Positions 13,770 through 26,080 of a stretch of 64,000 bases of DNA are shown here, in pieces (the first letter of the stretch is position 1; each line of letters begins with the position of its first letter). Below the pieces are notes generated by a model. That model had not been told where the DNA came from and did no database searches. It saw nothing but the letters and a program-made list of their open reading frames with translations. The translations under genes were made by a program, and so were the position numbers. Source of the DNA: Impatiens glandulifera (taxonomy: Eukaryota; Streptophyta; Magnoliopsida; Ericales; Balsaminaceae). The stretch spans positions 138,313,520 to 138,377,519 of the forward strand of contig NC_061862.1 in NCBI RefSeq assembly GCF_907164915.1. Reading direction: 5' to 3'.

Positions 13770-13778
13770 TATAAAATA
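13770..13778 (+). promoter_or_regulatory. TATA box of the zinc-finger gene
   Basis: TATAAAATA lies 107 bases upstream of the ATG at 13885. The leader between them has no upstream ATG that I noticed, which fits a short 5' UTR of about 80 bases. Confidence 0.6.
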
Positions 13779-13884
13779 AACACAATATCTCTATTCTTCA
13801 TTATAAACCTCACATAGCCACACAAATAAAAACTAGAGATCTTTCAATAGATTGTTCTTTCATTTTAGCGATTAATTTTTCGCG

Positions 13885-14409
13885 ATGTATCATGGCATGA
13901 AGAGAGATCGAGACGATGAGTCAACCGAAAAAAGAATTATGAGCATGGCAAATTACCTCACATCGATGCTAGCCATGAGCAAGGTTAGCACGAATCCTCA
14001 AATATCTCGTGTGTTTGAATGCAAGACATGCAACCGCCAATTTCCCTCGTTCCAGGCTCTAGGGGGTCATCGTGCGAGCCACAAGAAGTTAAAATCGACA
14101 AACGAGAGTAGCAACAACAACAGCTTGGAGTGGATTTGGCCGGGCCAAAAGGAGCATATATTCAAGGCCAAGGCCCACGAGTGCTCCATATGTGGTTTGG
14201 AGTTCTCCATGGGACAAGCCTTGGGTGGCCACATGAGGAAACATAGAGTGGCTTCTTCGAGTTTGTGCGAAACTGAGCCTACTCTATCTTTGTCTCGATC
14301 ATCGGTGTCGAATGTAAAAACAGGGAGCATATGCTTGGATTTGAATCTGGCACCCCCCGGAAATGGGTTGGATTTTCAGCTCGAAAAGGTGTTTCCTTTG
14401 CTTCATTAA
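13885..14409 (+). CDS. C2H2 zinc-finger repressor, ZAT type (C1-2i)
   Basis: Intronless 174-residue protein. Two plant-specific C2H2 fingers are complete: C46-x2-C49...H62-x3-H66 and C100-x2-C103...H116-x3-H120, each with the QALGGH signature in the recognition helix (57-62 and 111-116). A basic MKRDRDDE start is followed by a hydrophobic stretch at 18-32 (IMSMANYLTSMLAMS). Near the C-terminus LDLNLAPPG (151-159) is a clear EAR repression motif. Length, two fingers and the single exon match the ZAT11/ZAT12-like group of nuclear, stress-induced repressors. In that family the fingers bind DNA and the EAR motif recruits TOPLESS-type co-repressors. The ATG follows a TATA box by 107 bases and the frame is intact to TAA. 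Which ZAT subgroup it belongs to cannot be settled without a tree. Confidence 0.95.
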   Translation: MYHGMKRDRDDESTEKRIMSMANYLTSMLAMSKVSTNPQISRVFECKTCNRQFPSFQALGGHRASHKKLKSTNESSNNNSLEWIWPGQKEHIFKAKAHECSICGLEFSMGQALGGHMRKHRVASSSLCETEPTLSLSRSSVSNVKTGSICLDLNLAPPGNGLDFQLEKVFPLLH

Positions 14410-14571
14410 TGTTATCTTATGACTAGTTATCATCATTATTAGGATATATATAACTAGTTTAACTTGATAGCAGTTTCTTTACATTTTTTGGATCATGTTT
14501 TTATACCTACTTACACTTCACTTGCCCAATATCCACTATATTATATGTTTATTTTATTTTTGTTACATGTA

Positions 14572-14576
<5 letters not shown>

Positions 14577-14603
<27 letters not shown>
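14577..14603. repeat. (TA)n microsatellite
   Basis: About 13 TA units, some 170 bases downstream of the zinc-finger stop codon. Confidence 0.95.
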
Positions 14604-14605
<2 letters not shown>

Positions 14606-15843
14606 CTTTCTAATATATTTTTGTTTCTTCTTTTAATTTGCCTATATTCACTAAAATAATGTATGGAGTATTTAATTATCTTTTGTTAATTTATTTTATT
14701 TTGTACAAGTACTTGTGTTTCACATCCAACAAGTTGCATTATATAGAAAAAAAACATGTAAAAAATGATGAGAATAAAACATCTTCAAATGCTCGAAAAC
14801 ACATAATAAAGGGCAATATACAAAATTGTGTCATCGGTTATCAAAGACGTTTTTATTTTGAACTAGCTCTAATAAAGGTCGAAATTTGCATATCCTTGAG
14901 GATAAGATATCATTTTTTCATGATGCATTTCTTTTAATCTTATATTTTTTCTTAAATTATAAAGGCATGACATTTCTAAGACAAATGCATTGCAAATCTA
15001 GTCCTGAAGCATGTATGAATATCAAAATGATAGAAATAAATAGAAAACAAGGGAGAAAAATGAAAACATCTAAGATAATTCTAACCTTAATTTTTTTTTA
15101 AATCATTTATTTTGAAGAATAATATCATTTAATTAATCAATATCGAACCAAAATTTTCAATATTCTCGTAATCTCAACTACATCTAACCTATCAAAGAAA
15201 GTGAGGATACAAAAATCAAAACAATTCAAATTGTTAGTCATTAAGATGCCTAAAGTTTCATACATAGACTTAAATCCTCTAATATCCCAATCTAGATTTT
15301 CGTTTGTCAAACCTCTTATTGTGGACTTTTGATTCCATTGCCTCCACATGTTAATATTATATTATCTTTCTTAGATTTAGTTTTCTCCTAATTCCATTAT
15401 GATTCACTGTATTTTCTTGCTTCTATTATAATTTAGTGAAAAAGGATCACAATTTTCAAAATATTTTTATGCTTTACAGTTTATTGAGCAACGCCTTCCC
15501 ACTGGAGGTCATTTTGCAAGGGAAGACAATCTAAAGATCTATTTTGGTAATTTAATTCAAATAAATAACTTTAATCAAATTATATCTTTTTTCTATAAAA
15601 AAAGACCAAATTAATTTATATCAAAATAATATGATCAGATCAAACACCCTCCAACTCCAATACAAGCATTTTCACTTGTATTTGATTGATTTCATTGTCA
15701 TGTAAATCATTCAAATCATGGGTAAAATATAAATAATAATGCTATAAATGTAGTAAATTAATGAACAATACTTAAATTTTCGAAGGGTCACCCGTTCAAT
15801 ATACATATTATGAAATAATAGTGAAAATAACACTAAGTTAAAA

Positions 15844-15931
15844 TATTGTCTCAAATTACTCAAGAATTCCTTAAAATAAATAAATTAATATTGTCTCAAA
15901 TTACTCAAGAATTCCTTAAAATAAATAAATT
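15844..15931. repeat. 45-bp direct tandem duplication
   Basis: The segment with ATTGTCTCAAATTACTCAAG occurs twice, exactly 45 bases apart, with no difference over about 43 bases. That implies a recent duplication. I see no coding role. Confidence 0.93.
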
Positions 15932-16764
15932 GCAACTTCATGTATATCACACAACCTTTAAAGACATGAGTACACATCAATCTCCACATTTGCTAGGGTT
16001 GTTTAAGAGATGCCTTATCTCCAATCTCTAAAGACCTTTAAAAAATAAAAGAATGCAGTTTATAACTCAATGTGGAATTGGGTAATCATGCTCCTTAAAG
16101 CAACCAAAAAAATCAACAACTATTCTCAATATTTTTTCATACCAATTGACATTTGCAATCACCAGAATTTGCGATTCTTTGTTGTGTCAACAAAATATTT
16201 ATCTTATTTGGAATCAAATGAGTGTCTTCTTCAAGACCAGTTGATCGACCGAAATTGAGAAGTACAAAATTAACTTTCATCTTCTACTGCCTCAAAATTG
16301 TGGACCGGTTTGTACCAATGAGAATTTACCTCTAATACCTGTTACGAAATAACACTATAACCCCAATCTAAAACGATATAGATAAGGTAAAATAATGAAT
16401 GGAGTATTACCGACATTCGGCCAGCAAGGCCTACTTCTTGGAAGAGTTTGACCCACTATAAATATAACATGAAATAATAGTTTAAGTAACACTGTATATG
16501 TTGCAACATCTCAATTTATAGAAGTGCAATAATTCATAAAAACTAATTTATTTCTCAAGTCTAGCTTACCGATAATAAACTCTAATTACATGTATATATA
16601 TTCATATCCAACATCATCAATTCAAATAATTCATGTTTTCATCTTAATAAGATTCTCTCAAAAATCAAAAATCAAACAGGCACTTGGAGTGTACCTTATA
16701 GTGTGTATTCGTACAATTTCAATTGGGCATGTCTCTTTTTCAATAATGTAATAATGTATGCTTA

Positions 16765-17029
16765 GGCCTTGTTCTCTTTAGATTATTTAAAAAACTTACA
16801 TAAAATCCATTTTCCAATCAATCACTTTTCATCCATCACATCACTCATATCATTAACCAAAATACAAAAATACCCTCTATTTTAAATTATTATTTTATAT
16901 TTTATTTATAAATATCAATACCCTTTAAGTCTTTTTACCAAAAATAATCATTATTTTTTCAAAATCATCACCTATCATCTAAATTTTCTCTCTTTTAATT
17001 TTTAAAAAAACCCAGAACCGAACAAGGCC
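16765..17029. mobile_element. MITE, PIF/Harbinger-like (265 bp)
   Basis: Termini GGCCTTGTTC and GAACAAGGCC form a perfect 10-base inverted repeat. The element is AT-rich and noncoding and is flanked on both sides by TTA (16762-16764 and 17030-17032). A TTA duplication with GG-starting termini is typical of Harbinger-type MITEs. A second piece with the same first bases (GGCCTTGTTTGA) starts at 17234 and fades near 17450, probably a damaged relative. Confidence 0.82.
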
Positions 17030-17449
17030 TTAGAAAAAGATGGTGGTGGGTGTTGTCGTACAAGTATTGGAGAGTTAAATTGTCCTCTTTTTTAAACAAA
17101 CCAAAAATGGACACCGGTCAAGTTGTCTAGTCTTACGTACCCTTATTTGACCTCTACTTCAGGCTGTCTTTGTTTATAAGGTGTCAAACATCAAGTTATT
17201 AATTAATTGTAACTTCTTCTTTTTCATGTCTACGGCCTTGTTTGAGGGAGTACTTATTGTTTTTTTATCCTAAATCTAATATATCATTTTATCAATAATT
17301 TAATTAATTTTTTTATTTATTAAAATACTGAAATTATCTTTTATTTTTTAATATAAATTAATTATTAAATAAAAATATAGAGAGAGAAAATGATAAATTT
17401 GTAAAAAAAAATTAAAAACCAATTTTTTTAAATTTTAATCAAATAAGAT

Positions 17450-19404
17450 TTTTTTTTGAAAAAAATTAAGAAGTAAAAGAATTCAGGAAAATTAATACAA
17501 GCAAGAAAGTGATAGCTAAAACAAAGTAGAAACAGAGTTATGAGAATGCTGAAATAGAGCAGAAACAGAGTTCTAATAATGCTGAAATAGAGCAGAAGGA
17601 AAATAGAGAAAATTCACAGAAAAAAATTAAAATGACAGAAAGTATTCAGGCAAAAGTCAATAAAGATGGAAAATGAAGGGTTTGATATAATGAAAGGGTT
17701 AATCTCTACGGACTAAAAAATCAAATTTCGAAATTGTTGTTTCAAGCGAAGAAAGAAGAGATTGTTCTTAGTAAGGAAAAAACTCAACAGTTCATAGCCC
17801 AACTTAATATTCACTACCTTTAGAACTGGAATTTACTCAAAAAAGAAGAATATGATAAGATAGTTAGTTGGTCTGTAGAGACAATGCGGGAGCTAATGAA
17901 GTGCTCAAAAACCAAGAATTACACTATTAGAAGTAACTCCAGTTGGAAAGTAAATGAAGTCTGAAAAAAAACACTGAACAGAAAGTTAAAACTCAAGTAC
18001 AATACAAAGGCAAAATTTACTTGGGAATTTTAAACCAAAGGTTGAGATTCTCAAATCTCTTTTTGAGTTTAAATTACCCTTTGAAGTTGAGAGAGAAATG
18101 CATTAAAGAGTGGTAATATGTAGTTGTTGGTAACTATATAGGGAAAAATCGTGTATCTTTTCTGGTCACTAAGGATGCCTTGCTAAAGAAATGGGAGCTC
18201 ATTGGACTGGAAAATATATCTGCAAATATCAATGATTTTTATTTCATAAAGTTTCAAGAAGGGAACAAATTTGGAGAATATTCTGAAGTTGGGGCATACT
18301 TATGTTGGGTCAAACTACATGAAGTTGGAAAGATGGTCTGAAAGATTGAACCTACGTAGCAAACCAAAAGAAACGGCTCATTTTGCTAGTCTACTAGGAA
18401 AACTATTATATATGGACTCAATTACGGAAGAAAGAGAACACATTAGTACATTACATATGCTAGGATAAGCATTGAAGTGCATCCTAGAAATACTCTACCA
18501 ACAAAAATGACAGTTATTGACAGAAGAGGTAAGCCCACAGTCATATATGAATGGAGACCAAACAGATGTGCATTCTGTAATACTTTTGAACATGTCAGTA
18601 ATCAATGTGAAAAAACAATTGAAGAACAAATGTAAATCTTGAAAGTTCAGAAACAGAATGATAGCCTAAAAGTTCAGGAGCAGAATGAAAAGCCCAGAAA
18701 AATGAAACTGAAGAATCAGGAACTGGAAAGCATCTAGAGGAAACTAAAAAGGAAGAAGATGATGAAAATGTTAAGAATTTAGAAGAAAGAGAAGATGAAA
18801 AATCAAAGAAATGAGAAGATGAAGAATCAGATAAAGAAGAAGAATTAGAGTGTGAAAATAAAGAAGAATTAGTGGAAAAAAAATGTGAAGAATTAGAGGA
18901 TGAAATCAAGGGAAAATTAGCAGATGAAAGTGATAGAAAAGCAGTGGAGGAAAGTGAAGAGGAGACTATAAAAGTAGATCGAAATAACTCAGGCAAAGTT
19001 GAAGCCATTGAATGCGCAGCTCACAAACAAACATCATCATATGCAATAGTTCAATCATCAATAGTAAAGCCTAAACCCAAACAGGTGAGGATGCGACGTA
19101 AATATAATCGCTGGAATTCGAGAAATACAATTTGGGTTTTGAGGAATGCAAATTGAGATTCTAAAACAGAGTAAGAGTAGTCGAAGAGAAAGTTCACAAC
19201 AGAATCAGAATTTTAAAACTGTAGGTCTTGTATGTTTTTGTTGTTTTTTACTGTAATCTTTGTTTGTTTGTTGTTTCCAATCAGATACTCTAGGGTCGTT
19301 GTTTGTCATCTTTTAATCAAAAATAAAGATTGTCATTTTGACCCTCTTCCACTTTTAGAAATTTTAATGAAATAACGTTAAGTTGTTTTTCCTCCAAAAA
19401 AAAG
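17450..19404 (+). mobile_element. LINE copy lacking ORF2 (ORF1 relic plus 3' tail)
   Basis: Broken frames read as ORF1 of a plant L1-like LINE. The segment at 17760-17940 contains EYDKIVSWSVETMRELMKCSK. A DUF4283-like block follows at 18110-18290 (VVGNYIGKN, FLVTKDALLKKWELIGL, DFYFIKFQEG). A CCHC knuckle lies at about 18550-18615 (YEWRPNRCAFCNTFEHVSNQC, C-x2-C-x4-H-x4-C). A very acidic Glu/Lys-rich tail runs from 18650 to 19000. There is no endonuclease or reverse transcriptase: after ORF1 comes a 3' UTR ending ACGTTAAGTTGTTTTTCC (19375-19392) and a short poly-A. The same tail ends the LINE at 33573-41147. Stops interrupt ORF1. The 5' edge is uncertain and no target duplication was found. Confidence 0.78.
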
Positions 19405-20371
19405 AAAGTAGGAGTATATTTTTATCAAAACACAAAAATCAAAACGTAGAAATAAGAACTTAAAATCCCAGATAACCTAGAAGTTCAACATCGACTTATT
19501 TGTAAGTCTTTTTCATTTTTTTGAGCGTAGTTAACGTTATTATGTTTTTCACTCTTTTTAGATTTCTTTGTTGTTCCCGTAAAATTTACAACGTAACAAA
19601 AGAATTTCTAAAATCATCCATAATTTTATTAACAATAGGAAACACTTTAAATAACATTCCCATTTATTAATTAATAAAAAAACTCCAAAGTGAATAAGTT
19701 AATAACTCAAATAAAAACAAATTATCCACTAATTTAGGAAACAGTAAAACTAATTATCATAAATATGATATTAGACCGATTGATATTCAAGTATCAAATA
19801 GCCTTAACACATAAAGAAACACTTTTTTCATAGTATTGAAGTACTCTACAAAGTATTGAAATATCCAACCTCGTACCACACTAAACTACAACTACCTAAC
19901 CTAACCTAACGGGTACCACATTTTCAATCAAGATCCAATTAACCGACCCGACCCGATGGGTACATGTCCCGAATACAAATATTTTCTCACATTATAAATT
20001 GACCGTAAAACTCTATCGTAAAATAATACCTTGAAGTTGAAGGATGAATGGATGAGAATGTTTGGAAATAGAATCTTCAATGCCACTAATTTGTCTATAC
20101 TATTCTTATTCTTATTTATAATTTCAACCATTATCCATGACCCTTTCTCCTTTGAAAGTACTTTTCAACTAATCATGAAATAGACCAATTAAGCAATGGC
20201 AACTTTTTAACAAATTAATGACAGAAACAAGAATAATATCCATGCAGATGAAATTAAAGGAAAGATGGGAAACTTCTTTACCAATAAATCAGAAGAAGTG
20301 TGACTTCTCGGACGATTTCAATCCGAATTATGCATGTTATTAATCATAGTTATAACTTCCATTTATCCGGT
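19405..20371. other. Intergenic stretch 3' of the OGDH gene
   Basis: AT-rich. The frame at 19928-20131 (-) shows no domain. The part next to 20371 must carry the 3' UTR of the OGDH gene, but I could not pick a clear poly-A signal. Confidence 0.5.
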
Positions 20372-23300
20372 TTAACACATGATGTTGGTACTTATTGGAT
20401 CAGGCTTCAACGCGTTCTGAATCAGCCCGGTTTGCTCTTTTACATGAACCTGATAGAAACCAGTTGCAGTCGCAGCAGAAGGACCGCGTCCTACATATTT
20501 AATGTCCTCCATTTCGCCTCTTCCGATATCTCTCATGGCTGTCCACAAACGAGGTGCAACATAACTGTATGCCCCCATGTTCATTGGCTCTTCCTGACAC
20601 CATACTATTTCTGCATCTGAAATAATGCATGAATAATTGTGGATTAGAATATATAATAATATCATGAATTGCCAAGTCTATATGAAATTAATTAACCATA
20701 CTTGGATATCGGTTGAGTTCGCGCTGAATAACGTCGTATGGGAATGGAGAAAGCTGTTCCACTCGACAAATCGCAAGTTCCTTTCCATCACCATCTACTT
20801 TGTTTCTTTCCTCATCAAGCTCATAATAAATCTGCAAGTAGTTAATCATTGAGTTGTTTTATTATGATGAGACAATTGGAAAAAACAGCTTAATATTATG
20901 ATGATCTGAAAAGTAATCTGATCCAAAATGATTATATACCAAACTAAGCAACAAAAGTCACTAAATTGTAGGCATACCTTTCCAGAACAAAGAACTAGAC
21001 GTCTAATACCCTCCTCCAGATCAGAATGATTGTTCTTATCTTTAATAAGGCGCTTAAATTTGGTTCCTTGTTTGTCGAAGCCTGGGTGACCTTTGTTATC
21101 ATCGAATTCTGATAGATTTGATTTACATTCCTTGTGTCGAAGCAGGTTCTTTGGAGCCATCACAATTAGAGGCTTACGGAATTCCCTGTGCAGCTGCACA
21201 TGCATGAAGATCATAACAATGAGCCTATTTGTTATCCTTTTTCAAAATTCACATAACCTGGATCATCATCTAAACTATATCTCAATTATGATATAGAAAA
21301 CAATCTTACACTAAACAAACAAAATCACTTCCCTTGATTGGATCATGAGTGTGACAAAATAGCAGCTTCTAAATAGACTCGATGATAAACAAGAAGAAAA
21401 GCTAGACTATAAACCACATGTGTGATCATGACAAAGAAAAACATCAATGATCATTCACCTGTCGTCGCAGAACATGGAAGTAGTTTGCAGGAGTCGTGAC
21501 ATTCACGATTTGCCAGTTGCATTCTTGAATCTGCTTACGGAGTGTTGGATCCATCTCTGGTATAACATATGGATGATCATCGCTCATCTGATTGAGTACA
21601 AATTTAACACATGAAATAAAACATTAGATTATATGATGATTAAGGCTATAGAAAAATAAATAAATAGCTGACATATTTCTAGAAGTAGAACAAGTCTTGT
21701 AATCATTTGACCAAATCTTCTTCTTTTTCTTCAAATTTTATCAATGGCCTCAACACAGTCAATCAATCGAATAAGTATGCACCATATATATATATACCTG
21801 AAGATATCGTTCCAATCTTGCACTTGAATGTTCCGGACCCTGTCCATCATAACCATGAGGTAAAAGAACAACAAGCCCAGTTTGACGCAACCACTTTGCC
21901 TCACCACTGCTGTAGAACTGATCAAAAATGACTTGAGCTCCATTAGCAAAATCACCAAACTGAGCTTCCCATATAACCAATGCATTTGGATTTTCCATTG
22001 AATAACCCAATTCAAATCCCAGAACCGCAAACTCAGAAAGTGAACTGTTTGTTTATCCATTATTCATTCATTCATCCATTCATCCAAAAGAAAAAAAATA
22101 GAAACCACCACATAATTAGACATCTTAAACATTACCTATTACTGACAGTAAACATCTCCTCATTTTGATTCATTGTAACATGATCCAATGGACAATATTT
22201 TTCACCAGTTTCCTGATCATGAACCACTGCATGCCTATGACTGAAAGTACCTCTCTCGACATCTTGACCACTCAACCTTACATGGTTACCTTCAACAAGT
22301 AATGTTGCAAAAGCAAGTGCCTCCGCGACAGCCCAATCAATACCTTCCTCATTTTCAATCATCTGTGACCGATCTTTAAAAATCTTGTTAATGGCCCTAT
22401 GAGCATTGAAATTTTCTGGAAGAGTTGTGATTGCTTTGCCAACATTCTTCAAGATATCTGGTTTCACCCTTTAACAGTATAATCAAACAATATTTAGATG
22501 ATTAAGAGATTTGTAAATAAGATGATAGTAAAGATAGAACAAATGAATTGGTTAACTACCCTGTGTTACGAATACGCGACAATTGTTCGGGAGATTTGAA
22601 TCCAGACCAATAAGCAGAAAGCCAGTCTCTTTTCTTTGGAACATAATCTTTACTGGCTATGAATTCTTCATTGAGGATTGCACTGATTTTCTTATGTATT
22701 CTATCTATATCTTCGTTTGCTATTTCACTAGATTCTAGAAGTTTCTTTTGGTAGATATCAAGTGCTGATTCGTGATTCCGAATCACCTACAACATACAAA
22801 CAGACAACAAAAATCAAACCATTAACTTAGATTAGTGTTTGATTCTTTTTTATGTAAACTCATATAGTCTACTTTCATTCATTTTACTCGATTCTTTAAA
22901 TCTAAATTGATATTTGAGCTTGAAATATGACTCTTTCACTTATTTGAACTCTCAACATTTTGAATTGTGGAATATGTAAACTTGTTTGTGAGGCTTGTCC
23001 TAAAAATATGAAAAGTTTGTTTTTTTAAACTAATTTATTAATAAAATTGAATTTTCATTTCGCCACTTCCCACCACTCATACATACATTTCGCAATTTCA
23101 CCCCTACATGTTGTCGCCATATAAATTTTTATTTTCAACTCCGAACGGTTGAATCTCATTTTGTTCCTTCTTCGAATAGTTAAACAGAGTTCAACCTTTT
23201 GAAGTTGAAAATGTGAAAAAAAAATATTTTCTTAATCCAAATACCATTTAATTTAATTTACACAAATTAATTAAAAAAATATCATGAAAGAATGAAAATG

Positions 23301-23872
23301 AATGTTTTCTTTATTTGTGACAAAGTTTTAAATAAGTTAGAATCCTATATATAGCCCAATTTAACCTTTGAGTTTCATTCAAACAATCCATAATTCAATG
23401 GGGGCAAGACTTATTGAGGTCAAAGTTCAAACATCAATAATATACTTTAATTAAAGTTGGATGGGATTGTGAGACAACCTCCTTTATAGATTTAAATCTG
23501 ATTTAAAATATAATAAGGTTTAAGGTAAAAATAATATGAAAAAATAATAATATATGTCATTACACTTTTCATTTTATCTAAAATAAAAGTTTCTTCCACA
23601 TTTTGTAAATAAGTTTAACAATAATCTTCTTCAATAATTTATGTTTATCCTACAGAATTCTTAATAGTTTAAAATCTTAATACAAAAATATAATAATTTA
23701 TAATATTAATACTTAGTTCATTATAATTACACCACTTTTATTTTTTTATAATATATAAACTATTTAAAAAATATATATTAATTAATTTAAAATGTCATTG
23801 TAATACTACTATATACAAATATAATATCATTAATTACTTTGTTTCGTATTTAAACTTGTATTTATTATATTT

Positions 23873-23922
<50 letters not shown>

Positions 23923-26080
23923 TATATAATTAATAAATAGTTTTAATATTTTAATAAAAAATAGTTGATACATTATATTTTTACATCTTTTTTATTTTTA
24001 ATAATTAATATTATTATATTACAAAATTAATTATAAAAATATTTATATATATTTAAGTAATGGTATTAATATTTAAAATTAAATAAAAAAAAATCATCAA
24101 TATATAATTTAGAAAGCATTTGTGGGTAGTTAAGAAAAATAACTAAACTAAATTTTATAATAATAAAACATATAAATGATTTAAGCAACGAAAATAAAAG
24201 CAAGATAAAAATGGTCATGTTCAAAAAAATACCAGGACATTTTAATGGAATATTGTAAACTAAAAATCAAGTTTATATCAACATTTTTGTCCTAAACATG
24301 TCATGTTTGGGACATTTTATGGTCTTGCTTTCGTTCCTGAATATGGTCATTTTCGAGAAAATTACCATATTTTTTAAATTTATTACATTTTAGTATGATT
24401 TTTTTTATTTTTCTCTTATCTACGAGAGTGATTGGCCAAATCAGATACATATTCTTATTTTCGTTTCCAATCTTGAGAGTTTATAAGAATAATATGAAAA
24501 AACAACTAAAAGTATAAATGTGTGTGACTGACCTTGTACATCTTAGGCTGAGTAAAAGACGGTTCATCAATTTCATTATGTCCAAATCTTCGATAACAAA
24601 CAATATCAACCACAACATCACAATGAAAAACCTGTCTCCATTCCGCAGCAAGTTCACATACATGAACAACCGCTTCCAAATCATCGCCATTAACATGAAA
24701 AATCGGAGCATCAAGCGCCTTAGCAACATCAGTACAATACTGAGAAGATCTTCCTGATCTCGGATCAGTCGTAAACGCGACTTGATTATTAACAACAATA
24801 TGAATCGTTCCACCAGTTGTATAATTCGGAAGTCCACTCAAATGTAACGTTTCATAAACAACACCTTGTCCAGCAAAACTACCATCTCCATGCAGCAATA
24901 TTCCCATGTTCTTGGTCCTGTCTAAGTCGTTTGAGTAATACTGTTTAGCTCTAGTTTTTCCAATTACTACAGGATCAACTGCTTCTAAATGGCTAGGATT
25001 CGCAACTAACGATAGATGAATTCGTTTACCTCCTCTTGTTGCACGATCATATGATGTTCCTAAATGATATTTCACATCTCCTGTTCCTGTGTATAAACCG
25101 ATTTCATCAACAGGTTTTGTTCCACTGCTGAATTCACTGAAGATTTGTCGTAATGGTTTGCGAACTACGTTTCCTAATACGTTCAATCTTCCTCTGTGTG
25201 GCATTCCAATTACTATACTTTCCACGCCCAGATCAGCTGATCTATCGATTAATTCCTTCATGCCTGGAATCAATGTTTCTCCTCCTTCAAGACCAAATCG
25301 TTTAGCTGCTGTCCATTTCGTGGCTAGGAAATTCTCGAACTGAGAACTCCATATGAGTCTGTCAAGCATTACCAATCGTCTATCTCTATTGTAATGAGTA
25401 GGCACAGGGGTTTCAATTTTTTCTCGTAACCAGTTGCATTTATCGCGATCTGCTATGTGCATGTACTCGTAACCAATGTTTCCACAATAGGCTTGTTCAA
25501 GACGAGTTAAGATTGTTCTCAATGTTTGTACAGGACGGTTCTCTGATAAAAAACCAGACATTCTCCACACTCCAAGGAAGAATTCTCTATCGAGATCTGC
25601 TTCATCGAATCCATATAACGCGAGTTCTAAATCCTCGGGTATTTCTCTGTTTTCTAAATTCAGAGGATCTAGTTTCGCTTTCATGTGACCATTTACTTGA
25701 TAGGATCTTACGAGTAATAACAGTCTCATACTTTCTTGAATTGTTTGGCCTGATATGCCTGGTGAAGTTGGTGCTTGACCGACGAAGTTTCTGAAGAAAT
25801 TGTCCCATGATTCGTCGACACTGTTGGGATCTTCTTCCCATGCTCTTTGGAGTTCTTCGAGATATACACTACTTGTTCCGTCTAGGAAACTGTCTGTTAA
25901 TCGAGAAAGTGGGACTGAACGAGGGACTGGTGGTGAAGATTTGAAAGTAGAAGAATGGAAATATTGATTTTGTGGAGATGATATTGTTTTCCTGATAGCA
26001 TAAGGTATGGATTGCGATATAGTTCTTCTTTTAATGGCGAGTTTTGTTATATTACTTCCAGCTCTAATCCACCACGCCAT
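20372..26080 (-). CDS. OGDH: 2-oxoglutarate dehydrogenase E1, mitochondrial
   Basis: Thiamine-diphosphate E1 subunit of the mitochondrial 2-oxoglutarate dehydrogenase complex, which decarboxylates 2-oxoglutarate in the TCA cycle and passes the succinyl group to E2. Exons, all GT-AG: complement(join(20372..20616,20702..20831,20978..21193,21459..21587,21798..22044,22136..22468,22560..22786,24533..26080)). Phases close to 1024 residues, normal for the family. The basic N-terminus ([19 protein letters not shown]) fits a mitochondrial presequence. An E1 N-terminal segment follows at about 58-98, [10 protein letters not shown] at 295-304, and the TPP motif with GDG at 398-400 and NN at 431-432. The transketolase-like pyrimidine domain (FGDFANGAQ, exon 4) and E1 C-terminal domain ([13 protein letters not shown], exon 8) are complete. 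The ATG at 26080 is the first in frame; the codon at 26098 is GTG. Intron 1 is 1746 bp. No defect is seen. Confidence 0.97.
22787..24532. other. Intron 1 of the OGDH gene
   Basis: Very AT-rich, with a TA microsatellite at 23877-23920. A weak inverted repeat (CCTAAACATG-T-CATGTTTGGG) lies near 24290-24310. I see no exon or coding transposon in it. Confidence 0.85.
23877..23920. repeat. (AT)n microsatellite
   Basis: About 22 uninterrupted AT units in OGDH intron 1. Confidence 0.95.

Larger units (their letters stand above)
14410..16761. other. Intergenic stretch with a small perfect duplication
   Basis: 3' flank of the zinc-finger gene, then AT-rich sequence. It holds a TA microsatellite at 14577-14603 and a 45-bp tandem duplication at 15844-15931. 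Small frames at 14638-15101, 15137-15349 and 16070-16258 have no recognisable domain. Confidence 0.5.

Noticed and set aside
18595..19008. Serine-rich minus-strand frame
   Set aside because: It is the antisense reading of the Glu/Lys-rich LINE ORF1 tail.
24481..24837. 118-codon minus-strand frame with many Leu, Arg and Met
   Set aside because: It is an alternative frame of OGDH exon 1.
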